Shown here piece after piece: positions 56,158-63,890 of a stretch of 64,000 bases of DNA. The first letter of the stretch is position 1; every line of letters starts with the position of its first letter. The stretch comes from Streptomyces sindenensis (lineage in GTDB: Bacteria; Actinomycetota; Actinomycetes; Streptomycetales; Streptomycetaceae). The position numbers were made by a program, and so were the translations under genes. The DNA lies in assembly GCF_014649035.1 (NCBI RefSeq), contig NZ_BMSG01000034.1, positions 1 to 64,000 of the forward strand. The letters are read 5' to 3'. The notes under the pieces are model-generated. The model was not told the DNA's origin. It searched no databases and saw only the letters and a program-made list of their open reading frames with translations.

Positions 56158-56197
56158 GAAAAGGCGCCTCCACCCGGGCCGGGTGGAGGCGCCTTCT
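56158..56197. terminator. Bidirectional terminator between the WYL and rhodanese genes
   Basis: AAGGCGCCTCCACCC/GGGTGGAGGCGCCTT is a perfect 15-bp stem with a 5-nt loop (56161-56195), between convergent genes and close in sequence to the hairpin at 53693. Confidence 0.85.
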
Positions 56198-56205
56198 CCG
56201 TCCGC

Positions 56206-56781
56206 TCAGCGGTTGCGGAGTTCGGCCAGGGTGGCGGCGAGGTCGGTGGCGCGCGGACGGTTGTGGGGGAGCCTGGCCAGCAGGGCGGCCATGCCGCAGG
56301 TGTTGGTGAGGGCGGAGAAGACCAGCCCCGCGGCGATGCTGGCCGACAGGAGCTGGAACGCCGGGTGGACGAGGACGCCCAGGAGGAGGCCGGTCAGGAC
56401 GGCGGTTCCCGCGGTGAAGCGGACCTGGCGTTCCATGCCCCAGGCCGCGCGGACCGTGGTCCGGGGGCGGTGCAGGTCGTGGCCGTCGGCCGCCCAGGCG
56501 CCGGTGCCCCCGGAAAGGGTGGCCGCGGCGATGTGGTGCTCGGCGAGCACGCGGCAGGCGTTCTCGGACCGGGTGCCGGAAGCGCAGACGACCAGGATGT
56601 CCCCGCGCTCGGCGGCGTACCGGAGGTCGGGCAGGGCCCGCCGGAGCCCGTCGAGGGGGATGTTGAGGGCGCCGGGCAGGTGCCCGCTCGCGTACTCGCC
56701 GGGGGTGCGGACGTCGATCACGGTGAGTTCGTGCAGCCGGGTACGGGCTTCGCCGGTGCCGAGGGTGGTGGGCTGGGTCAT
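56206..56781 (-). CDS. Rhodanese-DUF2892 membrane protein (YgaP-like)
   Basis: The 191-aa protein has an N-terminal rhodanese domain with active Cys in 'ILVVCASGTRSENAC', then two hydrophobic helices (about 125-145 and 150-168) of the DUF2892 type. This matches YgaP-like membrane sulfurtransferases. Start ATG 56781 has AAGGATG nine bases upstream; ATG 56793 is too close to the purine run. It is divergent from the csoR-like gene across the 14-bp operator at 56834-56847, and it is presumably induced with the rest of the sulfur locus. Confidence 0.9.
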   Translation of the reverse strand: MTQPTTLGTGEARTRLHELTVIDVRTPGEYASGHLPGALNIPLDGLRRALPDLRYAAERGDILVVCASGTRSENACRVLAEHHIAAATLSGGTGAWAADGHDLHRPRTTVRAAWGMERQVRFTAGTAVLTGLLLGVLVHPAFQLLSASIAAGLVFSALTNTCGMAALLARLPHNRPRATDLAATLAELRNR

Positions 56782-56833
56782 GGCGGGTGTCATCCTTTGC
56801 TGTCGGCGGGGCCCCGCTCGCGCGGAGTATATT

Positions 56834-56847
56834 TACCCCTGGGGGTA
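56834..56847. promoter_or_regulatory. CsoR/CstR-type operator 1
   Basis: TACCCCTGGGGGTA, a G-tract dyad with TACCCC and GGGGTA half-sites about a 2-bp centre, the classical site of CsoR-family repressors. It lies between the divergent rhodanese and csoR-like genes. Confidence 0.8.
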
Positions 56848-56864
56848 TGCGGTGAGGAGTGATG

Positions 56865-57152
56865 ATGGAGCTTGATCTGGCGGGTGCGGAGTTGAAGGCG
56901 GTGCTGAACCGGCTTCGCCGGGCACAGGGGCAGATCTCCGGTGTGATCCGGATGATCGAGGAGGGGCGGGACTGCGAGGAGGTCGTGACGCAGTTGGCGG
57001 CGGCTTCCCGGGCGCTGGACCGGGCCGGATTCGCGATCATCGCCACCGGGCTCCAGCAGTGCCTGACCGAGATGGAGGACGGGAGCCGCACCGGCGAGGA
57101 CCGGGACGCGATGCGCGCTCGGCTGGAGAAGCTGTTCCTCTCGCTGGCCTGA
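56865..57152 (+). CDS. cstR: CsoR/CstR-family repressor, probable persulfide sensor
   Basis: The 95-aa DUF156 protein has Cys37 and Cys66, separated as in CsoR (29 residues). The His four residues before the second Cys, required for Cu(I) in CsoR, is Gly62 here ('TGLQQC'). Loss of that His with both Cys kept matches CstR-type reactive-sulfur sensors. The neighbouring rhodaneses, persulfide dioxygenase and TauE transporter support that reading. ATG 56865 follows GAGGAG with five-base spacing. Three matching operators occur in the locus. The symbol is by analogy. Confidence 0.82.
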   Translation: MELDLAGAELKAVLNRLRRAQGQISGVIRMIEEGRDCEEVVTQLAAASRALDRAGFAIIATGLQQCLTEMEDGSRTGEDRDAMRARLEKLFLSLA

Positions 57153-57169
57153 GGCGACGGGCGGCCGGC

Positions 57170-57913
57170 TCAGACGACCACGTCGACGAGCATGACGGCC
57201 GCCACCGCCAGCAGCACGAACGCGAAGACGCGCTGCAGGGTCCGTCCGGTGATCCTCGACGCGAGCCGCTTGCCGTCCCAGGCTCCGAGGATCGCGGCCC
57301 CGGCGAACGGGGCGATCACCTCCCAGCGCAGCTCACCGCCCGTCCCGGTCCGTGAGGTGAGCGCGGCCAGGGAGTTGACGGTGATGACCAGCAGGCTGGT
57401 GCCCACCGCCTGCTTCATCCGCAGGCCGAGGACCCCCACCAGCGCCGGGACCGCGAGGAACCCGCCGCCCACGCCGAGGAGCCCGGTCACGGCGCCGAGT
57501 CCGGCGCCGGCACCGGCCGCCCTGACGGGACGCACCCGCTCGGGCGTCCCGGTGGCGGCCGGACGGAGCATCCGCAGGGCGGCCAGGGACGCGACGACGG
57601 CGAAGGCCCCGGTGAGCACGGCGGCCGGGAGGTGTCCGGCGGCGGCTCCGGCGAGGAAGGCGGGCCCGATGCCCGCGAGGGCGAACAGGGCGCCGGTCCT
57701 CCAGGCGACGTCTCCGTCGCGGGCGTGGGCGTACAGGGCGGTGGCGGAGGTCGCGGTGACGATGATCAGGGCGGCCGTGGACGCCGACGCCGGTGAGAAG
57801 CCGAGCAGGTAGATCAGGGCGGGGACCGCGAGCACGCTGCCACCGCCGCCCAGGGCGCCCAGGGCCAGCCCGACGACGGCCCCGGCGATCAGGGCGAGGA
57901 CGAGGGTGCTCAT
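57170..57913 (-). CDS. TauE/SafE-family transporter (sulfite/sulfur-compound export)
   Basis: The 247-aa product has about eight hydrophobic helices with the family's Gly-rich first helix ('GLALGALGGGGSVLAVPAL') and its internal repeat 'GLLGVGGGFLAVPALV'. In persulfide-detoxification loci this protein exports sulfite or other oxidised sulfur; the substrate is inferred. ATG 57913 overlaps the stop of the upstream rhodanese by 4 bp. It is the last gene of a minus-strand operon starting near 59700. Confidence 0.9.
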   Translation of the reverse strand: MSTLVLALIAGAVVGLALGALGGGGSVLAVPALIYLLGFSPASASTAALIIVTATSATALYAHARDGDVAWRTGALFALAGIGPAFLAGAAAGHLPAAVLTGAFAVVASLAALRMLRPAATGTPERVRPVRAAGAGAGLGAVTGLLGVGGGFLAVPALVGVLGLRMKQAVGTSLLVITVNSLAALTSRTGTGGELRWEVIAPFAGAAILGAWDGKRLASRITGRTLQRVFAFVLLAVAAVMLVDVVV

Positions 57914-58287
57914 GCTGTCGAGCCGCTGTTCCCGCGTTCGTCGACGACCGGATACCCGGCGGCGGCCCACGCGTTCATGCCGCCCTCCACGTCCACCGCG
58001 TCCGCGCCCCGTTCGGCCAGGAGCTCCGCGGCCTGCCGCGAGCGGTGCCCGCTACGGCAGATCACCACCAGCGCCCGGCCCCGTGCCGAGGCCGGCAGGG
58101 CGCCGCCCGCGACCAGCTCCGTCAACGGGGCGTGCAGGGCGTGCGGGGCGTGCCCGGCCCTCCACTCGGGCTCCTCCCGCACATCCAGCAGGACGGACTC
58201 GGGCCGCTCACCACCGGTACGGTCGCGCGCTTCGCGCACGGACAGGCGCGGTGCCCTGCCGCTCGACTTGCTGCCGAAGAGGAACAT
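57910..58287 (-). CDS. Single-domain rhodanese
   Basis: The 125-aa protein has a rhodanese fold with active-site Cys in 'ALVVICRSGHRSRQAAELL' and 'LLDVREEPEWRAGHAPHALHAPL'. It transfers sulfane sulfur, probably forwarding it from persulfides to the dioxygenase or on to sulfite/thiosulfate. It lies 42 bp downstream of the dioxygenase gene and overlaps tauE by 4 bp, in one operon. Confidence 0.92.
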   Translation of the reverse strand: MFLFGSKSSGRAPRLSVREARDRTGGERPESVLLDVREEPEWRAGHAPHALHAPLTELVAGGALPASARGRALVVICRSGHRSRQAAELLAERGADAVDVEGGMNAWAAAGYPVVDERGNSGSTA

Positions 58288-58329
58288 CGTCGCTCTCCCT
58301 TTCTCTTTCGCCTTGCGCTCGGGGCGGGT

Positions 58330-59694
58330 TCAGCCGGTGACGACGGTCAGTCCGGCCTCGGCGGCGGCGTCGAAGCCGTCGTCGACGGCCACGACCCGCC
58401 GTCCGGCGGCATCCAGCAGGGAGGCGGCGATGCCCGCGCGCATGCCGCCCGCGCAGTGCACCCAGACCGTGCCGTCCGGCACCTCGCCGAGCCTGCGGTG
58501 CACCTCGTGGACCGGGATGTGGACCGAGCCCTCGATCCAGCCCTCTGCCCTCTCGGAGTCCCGGCGCACGTCCAGCACCACGGCTTCTTCCGTGCCCTCG
58601 GCCGCGAGCCGCGCGAACGTGGCTCGCGGGAACGAGGCCGGACGCTCACCGTCGCGCAGCCACGCCTCGGGGCCTCCGGTCGCGGCGGCGGCCGGCCGGT
58701 CGATACCGACTCGGGCCAACTCCCGCTGAGCTGAAGCCAGTTGCTCGGGGCTTCCGGCGAGCAGGGTGACGGGCTTGCCCCACGGGATCATCCAGGCGAG
58801 GTACGTGGCGAGCTTGCCGTCCGCCTCGAAGTTGAACGAGCCCGCCACATGCCCCTCGGCGAAGGCGACGCGGTTGCGGAGATCGACCACCCACTCCCCG
58901 GCCGCGAGCCGTGCGGCGATCTCCTGCGGGTCGGCGACGGCGGGCGGGGTCAGGTCGACCGGGTCGGGGCCGGCCGCGTTGGCGGGGCCCATGTGCGCGT
59001 AGTAGGCGGGCACGTCCTCCAGTCCGGCGAGCAGCTCGGCGACGAAGGTGTCCACGTCCGCGGTCAGTGCCGTGTTCGCGGTCTTCTCCCTGCCGATCGT
59101 CGTCGCGTCGCCGTCCGCCTGCGCGGACGAGCAGAAGCTGCCGAACCCATGGGTGGGCAGCACGGCCGTGTCGTCGGGCAGGGCGTCGGCGAGCCGGTGG
59201 GCCGAGGCGTGCTGGGCGCGGGCCAGCTGCTCGGTCAGCCGCGGCTCGACGAGATCGGGCCTGCCGACCGTACCGATGAGGAGCGATCCTCCCGTGAACG
59301 CGGCCACGGGACGGCCCGCCTCCGCCAGCACGTACGCGGTGTGATGCGGCGTGTGTCCGGGAGTGGCGACGGCGCTGAGGGTCAGTCCGGCCGCGGAGTC
59401 GACGTCCACCGTGTCGCCGTCGGAGACCGGGGTCCGGGCGAAGGACACGTTCGCCCCCGCCGGCACCAGGTAGACGGCGCCCGTGATCCGGGCGAGCTCC
59501 AGCCCGCCGGTGACGTAGTCGTTGTGTATGTGGGTCTCCACCACGTGGGAGACGCGCACCCCGCGCCGGGCGGCCGCGGCCAGCACCTGGTCGATGTCCC
59601 GGGGCGGATCGACCGCCACCGCCGCGGTCTCGCCGCCGGCGAGGTAGCTGCGGTTGCCCAGGCCCTCCAGTTCGATGACGTCAACGAAGAACAC
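58330..59694 (-). CDS. Persulfide dioxygenase-rhodanese fusion (CstB-like)
   Basis: The 454-aa product has an N-terminal metallo-beta-lactamase fold with Fe ligands His55, His57 and Asp59 in 'THIHNDYVTGG', 'GHTPHHT' further on, and 'GTVGRPDL'. Two rhodanese domains follow. The first (about 260-340) lacks a catalytic Cys; the second (about 360-440) has it in 'WVHCAGGMRAG'. CstB-type enzymes oxidise persulfide to thiosulfate or sulfite. GTG 59694 is chosen: AAGGAG lies eight bases upstream, whereas an in-frame ATG at 59715 precedes that site. It is first in the operon, behind two CstR-type operators. Confidence 0.92.
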   Translation of the reverse strand: MFFVDVIELEGLGNRSYLAGGETAAVAVDPPRDIDQVLAAAARRGVRVSHVVETHIHNDYVTGGLELARITGAVYLVPAGANVSFARTPVSDGDTVDVDSAAGLTLSAVATPGHTPHHTAYVLAEAGRPVAAFTGGSLLIGTVGRPDLVEPRLTEQLARAQHASAHRLADALPDDTAVLPTHGFGSFCSSAQADGDATTIGREKTANTALTADVDTFVAELLAGLEDVPAYYAHMGPANAAGPDPVDLTPPAVADPQEIAARLAAGEWVVDLRNRVAFAEGHVAGSFNFEADGKLATYLAWMIPWGKPVTLLAGSPEQLASAQRELARVGIDRPAAAATGGPEAWLRDGERPASFPRATFARLAAEGTEEAVVLDVRRDSERAEGWIEGSVHIPVHEVHRRLGEVPDGTVWVHCAGGMRAGIAASLLDAAGRRVVAVDDGFDAAAEAGLTVVTG

Positions 59695-59719
59695 CGCGAT
59701 ACTCCTTCCGTGCATAAAT

Positions 59720-59733
59720 TACCCCCCGGGGTA
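59720..59733. promoter_or_regulatory. CsoR/CstR-type operator 2
   Basis: TACCCCCCGGGGTA, perfect 6-bp arms around CC, 26 bp upstream of the persulfide dioxygenase GTG. Same half-sites as operators 1 and 3. Confidence 0.8.
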
Positions 59734-59754
59734 TGTCATGGACTCTAACATCAT

Positions 59755-59768
59755 TACCCCCGGGGGTA
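59755..59768. promoter_or_regulatory. CsoR/CstR-type operator 3
   Basis: TACCCCCGGGGGTA, 35 bp centre to centre from operator 2. Two tandem sites upstream of one operon suggest cooperative or graded repression. Confidence 0.8.
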
Positions 59769-59998
59769 TATTCCCCGGGAGGGGGGCGGCCGCAGTGGCG
59801 GGGGTCTCCGGCCGGGTGCCCGGGCCGCAGGCCGTGGCCGCGCGGCGGACGCTTCGCGGTCGCGCCCGGCCGGTGATCGCCCCGGACCGGCGGCCGTATG
59901 TGCGCTGCGGGGTGCACCGGGCAGGGGTGCCCCGAACAGGGCGCCGGGAGTAATTGGTCAACGGCACTCCTGGAATGCCGTACAGTTGTGTTCATCGA

Positions 59999-60072
59999 CG
60001 CGGGGTGGAGCAGCTCGGTAGCTCGCTGGGCTCATAACCCAGAGGTCGCAGGTTCAAATCCTGTCCCCGCTA
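59999..60072 (+). tRNA. Initiator tRNA-fMet(CAT)
   Basis: CGCGGGGTGGAGCAGCTCGG start with unpaired first base (C opposite T), three GC pairs in the anticodon stem (GGGCTCATAACCC), and T-arm GGTTCAAATCC. These are initiator hallmarks. CCA is not encoded. Confidence 0.96.
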
Positions 60073-60081
60073 CTGAAGATC

Positions 60082-60114
60082 CGGGCCCGGCACGCAGACA
60101 GCGTGCCGGGCCCG
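60082..60114 (+). terminator. Terminator of tRNA-fMet
   Basis: CGGGCCCGGCACGC/GCGTGCCGGGCCCG forms a perfect 14-bp stem with AGACA loop, 10 bp after the tRNA. Confidence 0.85.
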
Positions 60115-60165
60115 AGTCGTTTCCCGGGTCCGAGCCGTTTCCCGGGCCCGAGTCGTTCTCCGGGT
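60111..60165. repeat. Three tandem 18-bp repeats
   Basis: Copies of CCGAGYCGTTYYCCGGGY follow one another at about 60112-60129, 60130-60147 and 60148-60165, between the tRNA-fMet terminator and the MerR-like promoter. Confidence 0.7.
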
Positions 60166-60184
60166 CCGGTCGAGGACGCTTGAC

Positions 60185-60201
60185 CTTGACGCAACGTAAA
60201 G
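60185..60201. promoter_or_regulatory. MerR-type operator/promoter
   Basis: CTTGACG-CAA-CGTAAAG is a dyad with CTT.ACG/CGT.AAG arms, lying 16 bp before the ATG of the MerR-like gene. MerR-family proteins bind such spacers between -35 and -10. Confidence 0.55.
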
Positions 60202-60217
60202 ATCTAGCGTTTCCGGC

Positions 60218-60964
60218 ATGGAGTGGTCCATTCAGGAAATCGCCCGCCGGGCCGGCACCACGAGCCGCACGCTCCGGCACTACGGGGACCTCGGTCTCCT
60301 CATGCCGAGCCGGATCGGGAGCAACGGCTACCGCTACTACGACCAGGACGCCCTCGTCCGGCTGCAGCGCATCCTGCTGCTGCGGGAGCTCGGGCTGTCG
60401 CTGCCCGCCATCAAGGACGTACTGGAGGGGCAGCGGGACACGGCGGTGGCGCTGCGGGCGCATCTGCGTCTGCTCGAACAGGAGCAGACGCGCATCGGAC
60501 GGCAGATCGCCTCGGTGCGGACCACGCTCCACAAGACCCAGGAGGGGATGGAACTCATGGCCGCTGAGGTGTTCGACGGATTCGACCACACCGCCCACGA
60601 GCAGGAGGTCACCGAGCGCTGGGGCCGGGACGCGTACGAGGAGGGCGACCGCTGGTGGCGTTCGCTCGGGGAGGGGGAGAAGAAGGCGTTCCAGGACGAG
60701 CACGAGGCCATCGCCCGCGACTGGGGCCGGGCCAGGGAGGCCGGGCTCGCCGCCGACGGGCCCGAGGCGCAGGAGCTCGCGCGGCGGCACTGCGCCTGGC
60801 TGTCCTCGGCCAAGGAGCCCAGCCGTTCGTACGTGATCGGGCTCGGGGAGATGTATGTCGCCGATCCCCGCTTCGGAAGGAACTACGATCGCCACGGAGA
60901 CGGCACCGCCGCCTTCGTACGTGACGCACTGACGGTCTACGCACGGCACCGGCTCTCCGACTGA
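60218..60964 (+). CDS. MerR-family regulator with TipAS antibiotic-recognition domain
   Basis: The 248-aa product has an N-terminal MerR HTH ('IQEIARRAGTTSRTLRHYGDLGLLMPSRIGSNGYRYYDQDALVRLQRILLLRELGLSL'). A coiled-coil linker follows, then a TipAS domain near 120-245 ('FDHTAHEQEVTERWGRDAYEEGDRWW...GRNYDRHGDGTAAFVRDAL'). TipA binds thiopeptide antibiotics and activates its target promoters; the ligand here is unknown. The start ATG follows a MerR-like dyad in the promoter. No obvious partner gene follows, so it may act elsewhere or on itself. Confidence 0.93.
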   Translation: MEWSIQEIARRAGTTSRTLRHYGDLGLLMPSRIGSNGYRYYDQDALVRLQRILLLRELGLSLPAIKDVLEGQRDTAVALRAHLRLLEQEQTRIGRQIASVRTTLHKTQEGMELMAAEVFDGFDHTAHEQEVTERWGRDAYEEGDRWWRSLGEGEKKAFQDEHEAIARDWGRAREAGLAADGPEAQELARRHCAWLSSAKEPSRSYVIGLGEMYVADPRFGRNYDRHGDGTAAFVRDALTVYARHRLSD

Positions 60965-61106
60965 CCACGGCGGGCCGGGCCGCCACCGCGATTTCCCCCT
61001 ATTCGGCCGATGCCCGGTCGCCGCTCGGCGCGGCTCCGGGAAGCCTGGACGGGGCGCGGTACCGTCCGCAGCCGTGGGTGGACCGGGCAGGAGTGCACAG
61101 GTGGGG

Positions 61107-62330
61107 ATGGCCGAGGGACGGCGCAGCGGAGCGGCGGGGGGCGTGGACGCCGTGGGCCGTGCGGTGTTCGGTTCCCGGGAGGGGGAGCTGACGTCCGGCG
61201 GACGGGCCACCGGACGGTTCGTCCGGCTGCTGCCCGCCCTGCTGATCATCGGCGGACTGGTGTTCGACGCGCTGTCCCCGCCCAACTTCAGCGCCGTCCC
61301 CCTCTTCGTCGCGGCCCCCCTGATCGCCGCTCCCTTCTTCTCGCGGTCCCGGACCGTCCGCACGGGGATCGCCTCCGTCGTCTCCGTCACCGTCATGCGG
61401 CTCTCCGACGGGACGTCCACCCAGGTCGTCCCCGTCATCGAGATGGTCACCGTGCTCACCGCCGCCGCGCTGGCCCTCGTCATCAACGGCGTCGTGCGGC
61501 GCGGCAACGAGCAGCTGGCCTCGGCCCGGGTCATCGCGGAGACCGCCATGCGGGCCGTGCTGCCGACACCGGCCGAGCGGATCGGCGGGCTCCAGGTGGC
61601 CGCGCGGTACGAGGCGGCCCAGGCGGACGAGTTCGTGGGCGGCGACCTGTACGCCGTCGCGGACACCCCGTACGGCGTACGGGTCGTGGTCGGTGACGTC
61701 CGCGGGAAGGGGCTGGACGCGGTCGAGGCGGTGGCGGTGATCATCGGGGCGTTCCGGGAGGCCGCCGAGCAGGAGCGGTCGCTGGAGGGCGTGGCCCAGC
61801 GGCTGGAGCGGGCGCTGGCCCGCGAGGAGACGCGGCGGTACGGGCTCGACGCCATGGAGGGGTTCATCACCGCCGTACTGGCCGAGATCCCGCCCGGGGC
61901 GGCCACGGTCCGCCTGGTCAACCGCGGCCACCCCGAGCCGATCCTGCTCCACGCGGACGGGGCCCTGGAGGTGCTGGCGCCCTCCGTGCCCGCCCTGCCG
62001 CTGGGGATGGACCTCGGGGTGTGGCCGGACCGCGCCGACGCGTGGGAGCTGCCTCCCGGGGCGACGCTCCTCGCCTTCACGGATGGTTTGTCCGAGGCCC
62101 GGGACGCGAACGGGGTCTTCTACGATCCGGCGACCCGGCTGCGCGGCCGGATCTTCCCGGGGCCGGAGGAGCTGCTGTCGGCGCTGACCGACGACGTACG
62201 GCTGCACACCGGCGGGCACGCCACGGACGACATGGCGCTGATCGCGGTCGGCCGGCCGGCGGAGGGGCAGCCCGTGCGCCGGACGACGGTGAAGATCGTG
62301 GGCCGGGGCGACCAGGACGCGGCCCACTGA
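61107..62330 (+). CDS. PP2C/SpoIIE-type membrane protein phosphatase
   Basis: The 407-aa product has several hydrophobic helices in its first 150 residues ('LLPALLIIGGLVFDAL', 'FVAAPLIAAPFF', 'VIEMVTVLTAAALALVING'). A PP2C-like SpoIIE domain follows with metal-binding aspartates in 'EFVGGDLYAVAD' and 'VVVGDVRGKGLDAVEA', 'FITAVLAEI', 'NRGHPEPIL', 'LLAFTDGLSEARD' and 'DDMALIAVG'. Such proteins dephosphorylate anti-anti-sigma factors. ATG 61107 is preferred; GTG 61101 and other codons nearby are alternatives. The end carries a 16-bp tandem duplication that repeats the stop codon. Confidence 0.93.
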   Translation: MAEGRRSGAAGGVDAVGRAVFGSREGELTSGGRATGRFVRLLPALLIIGGLVFDALSPPNFSAVPLFVAAPLIAAPFFSRSRTVRTGIASVVSVTVMRLSDGTSTQVVPVIEMVTVLTAAALALVINGVVRRGNEQLASARVIAETAMRAVLPTPAERIGGLQVAARYEAAQADEFVGGDLYAVADTPYGVRVVVGDVRGKGLDAVEAVAVIIGAFREAAEQERSLEGVAQRLERALAREETRRYGLDAMEGFITAVLAEIPPGAATVRLVNRGHPEPILLHADGALEVLAPSVPALPLGMDLGVWPDRADAWELPPGATLLAFTDGLSEARDANGVFYDPATRLRGRIFPGPEELLSALTDDVRLHTGGHATDDMALIAVGRPAEGQPVRRTTVKIVGRGDQDAAH

Positions 62331-62589
62331 GGACGCGGCCCACTGAGGCGGACGGGATGGCACGGTGCGTAATCGAAGCGCACCGCTCCGCATAACATTT
62401 GATACACCGTCAGAAAAAGGCGTGTGGCTGAGCCACGGTCAGGTCGCCCGATTCCACCCGCTTGTGACCTGTACCTCCCGCCCCTGTTCGTTAATGATCA
62501 ACAGGAACAGCTTGGAATCGGGCCCGGGTGTCTATTAACGTTCGATAACGCAGCGCGGTCGTCACAGTCGTCGTCAGGGACGGCGCCGC
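62331..62589. other. Leader/promoter region of the M23 gene
   Basis: No gene is supported. It starts with the second copy of the 16-bp duplication (62331-62346) and holds the promoter and 5' part of the leader preceding the riboswitch. Confidence 0.5.
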
Positions 62590-62735
62590 GCGCGAGCGCC
62601 GAATTCCGCAAGGAAACCGGGGAACCACCTACATGGGGTGAATCGGACGCCTGCGTCTCGTCAGAGGCGGAGGGGCCCGTAGGAGACCTTCCTGCTCCGA
62701 ACCCGTCAGCTAACCCGGTAGGCGAGAAGGAAGGA
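62590..62735 (+). ncRNA. Cyclic-di-AMP riboswitch (ydaO-yuaA type)
   Basis: The conserved core is visible: 'GCCGAATTCCGC', 'AAGGAAACCGGGGAACCAC', 'GGGGTGAATC', 'GGAGACCTTCCTGCTCCGAA', 'CCCGTCAGCTAACCCGGTAGG' and 'GCGAGAAGGAA'. ydaO riboswitches turn off cell-wall peptidase genes when c-di-AMP is high. The M23 gene starts 15 bp after the switch. Ends are approximate. Confidence 0.9.
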
Positions 62736-62750
62736 AAGGAGTGCGCCCAC

Positions 62751-63782
62751 GTGGCGTCCAACAAGCCTGCCCCTGAGGCCCCGTCACCCTTCAGCCCCGA
62801 CAGCTACGGTGGCGCCGAGCGGTCCGTGGGGGAGTGGAATCCCACCGAGGACTCCATCCGTCCCGTGCGCGGCAGGCACCGCGTGGCCAAGCAGCGTGGT
62901 CTGGCCCGTAGCTCCACCGTCCTCGGGGTCGGCGTCATAGCGGCCGTCGGAGCGGGTGGCATGGCCACCGCTCAGGACAAGGCACCCGTCTCCATCTCTC
63001 TTCCCGATTCCATCGCGGACAACCTCCCCGACGCCAAGTCCCTTCCCGGCGTCGGGTCCTTCATGTCCGACGACGCGGAGGCCGCCCCGGTCGCCGCCGC
63101 CGCGCCCCTCACCACCGCCGGGCTCACCAGCGCCGAGGCCGAGCAGGGCACCGACGCCGGCGAGGCACTGCGCGCCCGGATCCTCCAGCAGGCCGAGCAG
63201 CAGCAGGCCAGCGCCGACGCCGAGGCCAAGGCGGCTGCCGAGAAGGCCGCTGCCGAGAAGGCGGCGGAGGAGGCCAAGAAGCAGCAGGACGAGGCCGAGG
63301 CCGAAGCCGCCGCGAAGAAGAAGGCGGAAGAGGAAGCGGCGAGGAAGAAGGCGGAGGAGGAGCGTCTCGCCAAGCTCGCCGCCAGCTTCTCGCTGCCGAC
63401 CTCCTCGTACACGATCACCTCGACCTACGGTCAGTCCGGTGCGCTCTGGTCCTCGGGACAGCACACCGGTCTCGACTTCGCCGGGTCGGCCGGTGCGCCG
63501 CTCAAGGCCGTGCACAGCGGCACGATCACGTCGGCCGGCTGGTCCGGTTCGTACGGTTACCGCACAGTGCTCCAGCTCGATGACGGCACGGAGATCTGGT
63601 ACGCCCACCAGTCCTCGATCGAGGTCTCGGTCGGCCAGAAGGTCACCACCGGCCAGACCATCGGCCGCATGGGCGACAGCGGCAACGTGACCGGCGTCCA
63701 CCTCCACCTGGAGGTCCGCACCGCCGGCGGCTCGGCGATGGACCCGATGGCCTGGCTGAACAGCAAGGGCCTCTCGGTCTGA
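62751..63782 (+). CDS. Secreted M23 endopeptidase controlled by c-di-AMP riboswitch
   Basis: The 343-aa product has a signal/anchor helix at about 53-75 ('SSTVLGVGVIAAVGAGGMATA') after a basic start. A long Ala/Glu/Lys coiled coil spans about 130-215, then a C-terminal M23 (LytM) domain. Zinc/catalytic motifs are 'GQHTGLDFAG' (HxxxD) and 'VHLHLEV' (HxH), with 'GRMGDSGNVTG' between them. It cleaves peptidoglycan cross-links in growth or germination. GTG 62751 follows GGAAAGGAG about ten bases upstream. The ydaO-type riboswitch upstream implies repression by c-di-AMP. A terminator lies at 63847-63890. Confidence 0.93.
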   Translation: MASNKPAPEAPSPFSPDSYGGAERSVGEWNPTEDSIRPVRGRHRVAKQRGLARSSTVLGVGVIAAVGAGGMATAQDKAPVSISLPDSIADNLPDAKSLPGVGSFMSDDAEAAPVAAAAPLTTAGLTSAEAEQGTDAGEALRARILQQAEQQQASADAEAKAAAEKAAAEKAAEEAKKQQDEAEAEAAAKKKAEEEAARKKAEEERLAKLAASFSLPTSSYTITSTYGQSGALWSSGQHTGLDFAGSAGAPLKAVHSGTITSAGWSGSYGYRTVLQLDDGTEIWYAHQSSIEVSVGQKVTTGQTIGRMGDSGNVTGVHLHLEVRTAGGSAMDPMAWLNSKGLSV

Positions 63783-63846
63783 GCCCCCGGGCCGGCGCTC
63801 CCCGTCGGCCCCGGGCCGCCCTTGCCCGGCGGCCCACACCCGAAAC

Positions 63847-63890
63847 CCCGGCAGCCCTGACGCACACCCCCCGACGTCAGGGCTGCCGGT
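63847..63890 (+). terminator. Terminator of the M23 endopeptidase gene
   Basis: CCGGCAGCCCTGAC (63848-63861) pairs with GTCAGGGCTGCCGG (63876-63889) in a perfect 14-bp stem with a 14-nt loop. Confidence 0.8.
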
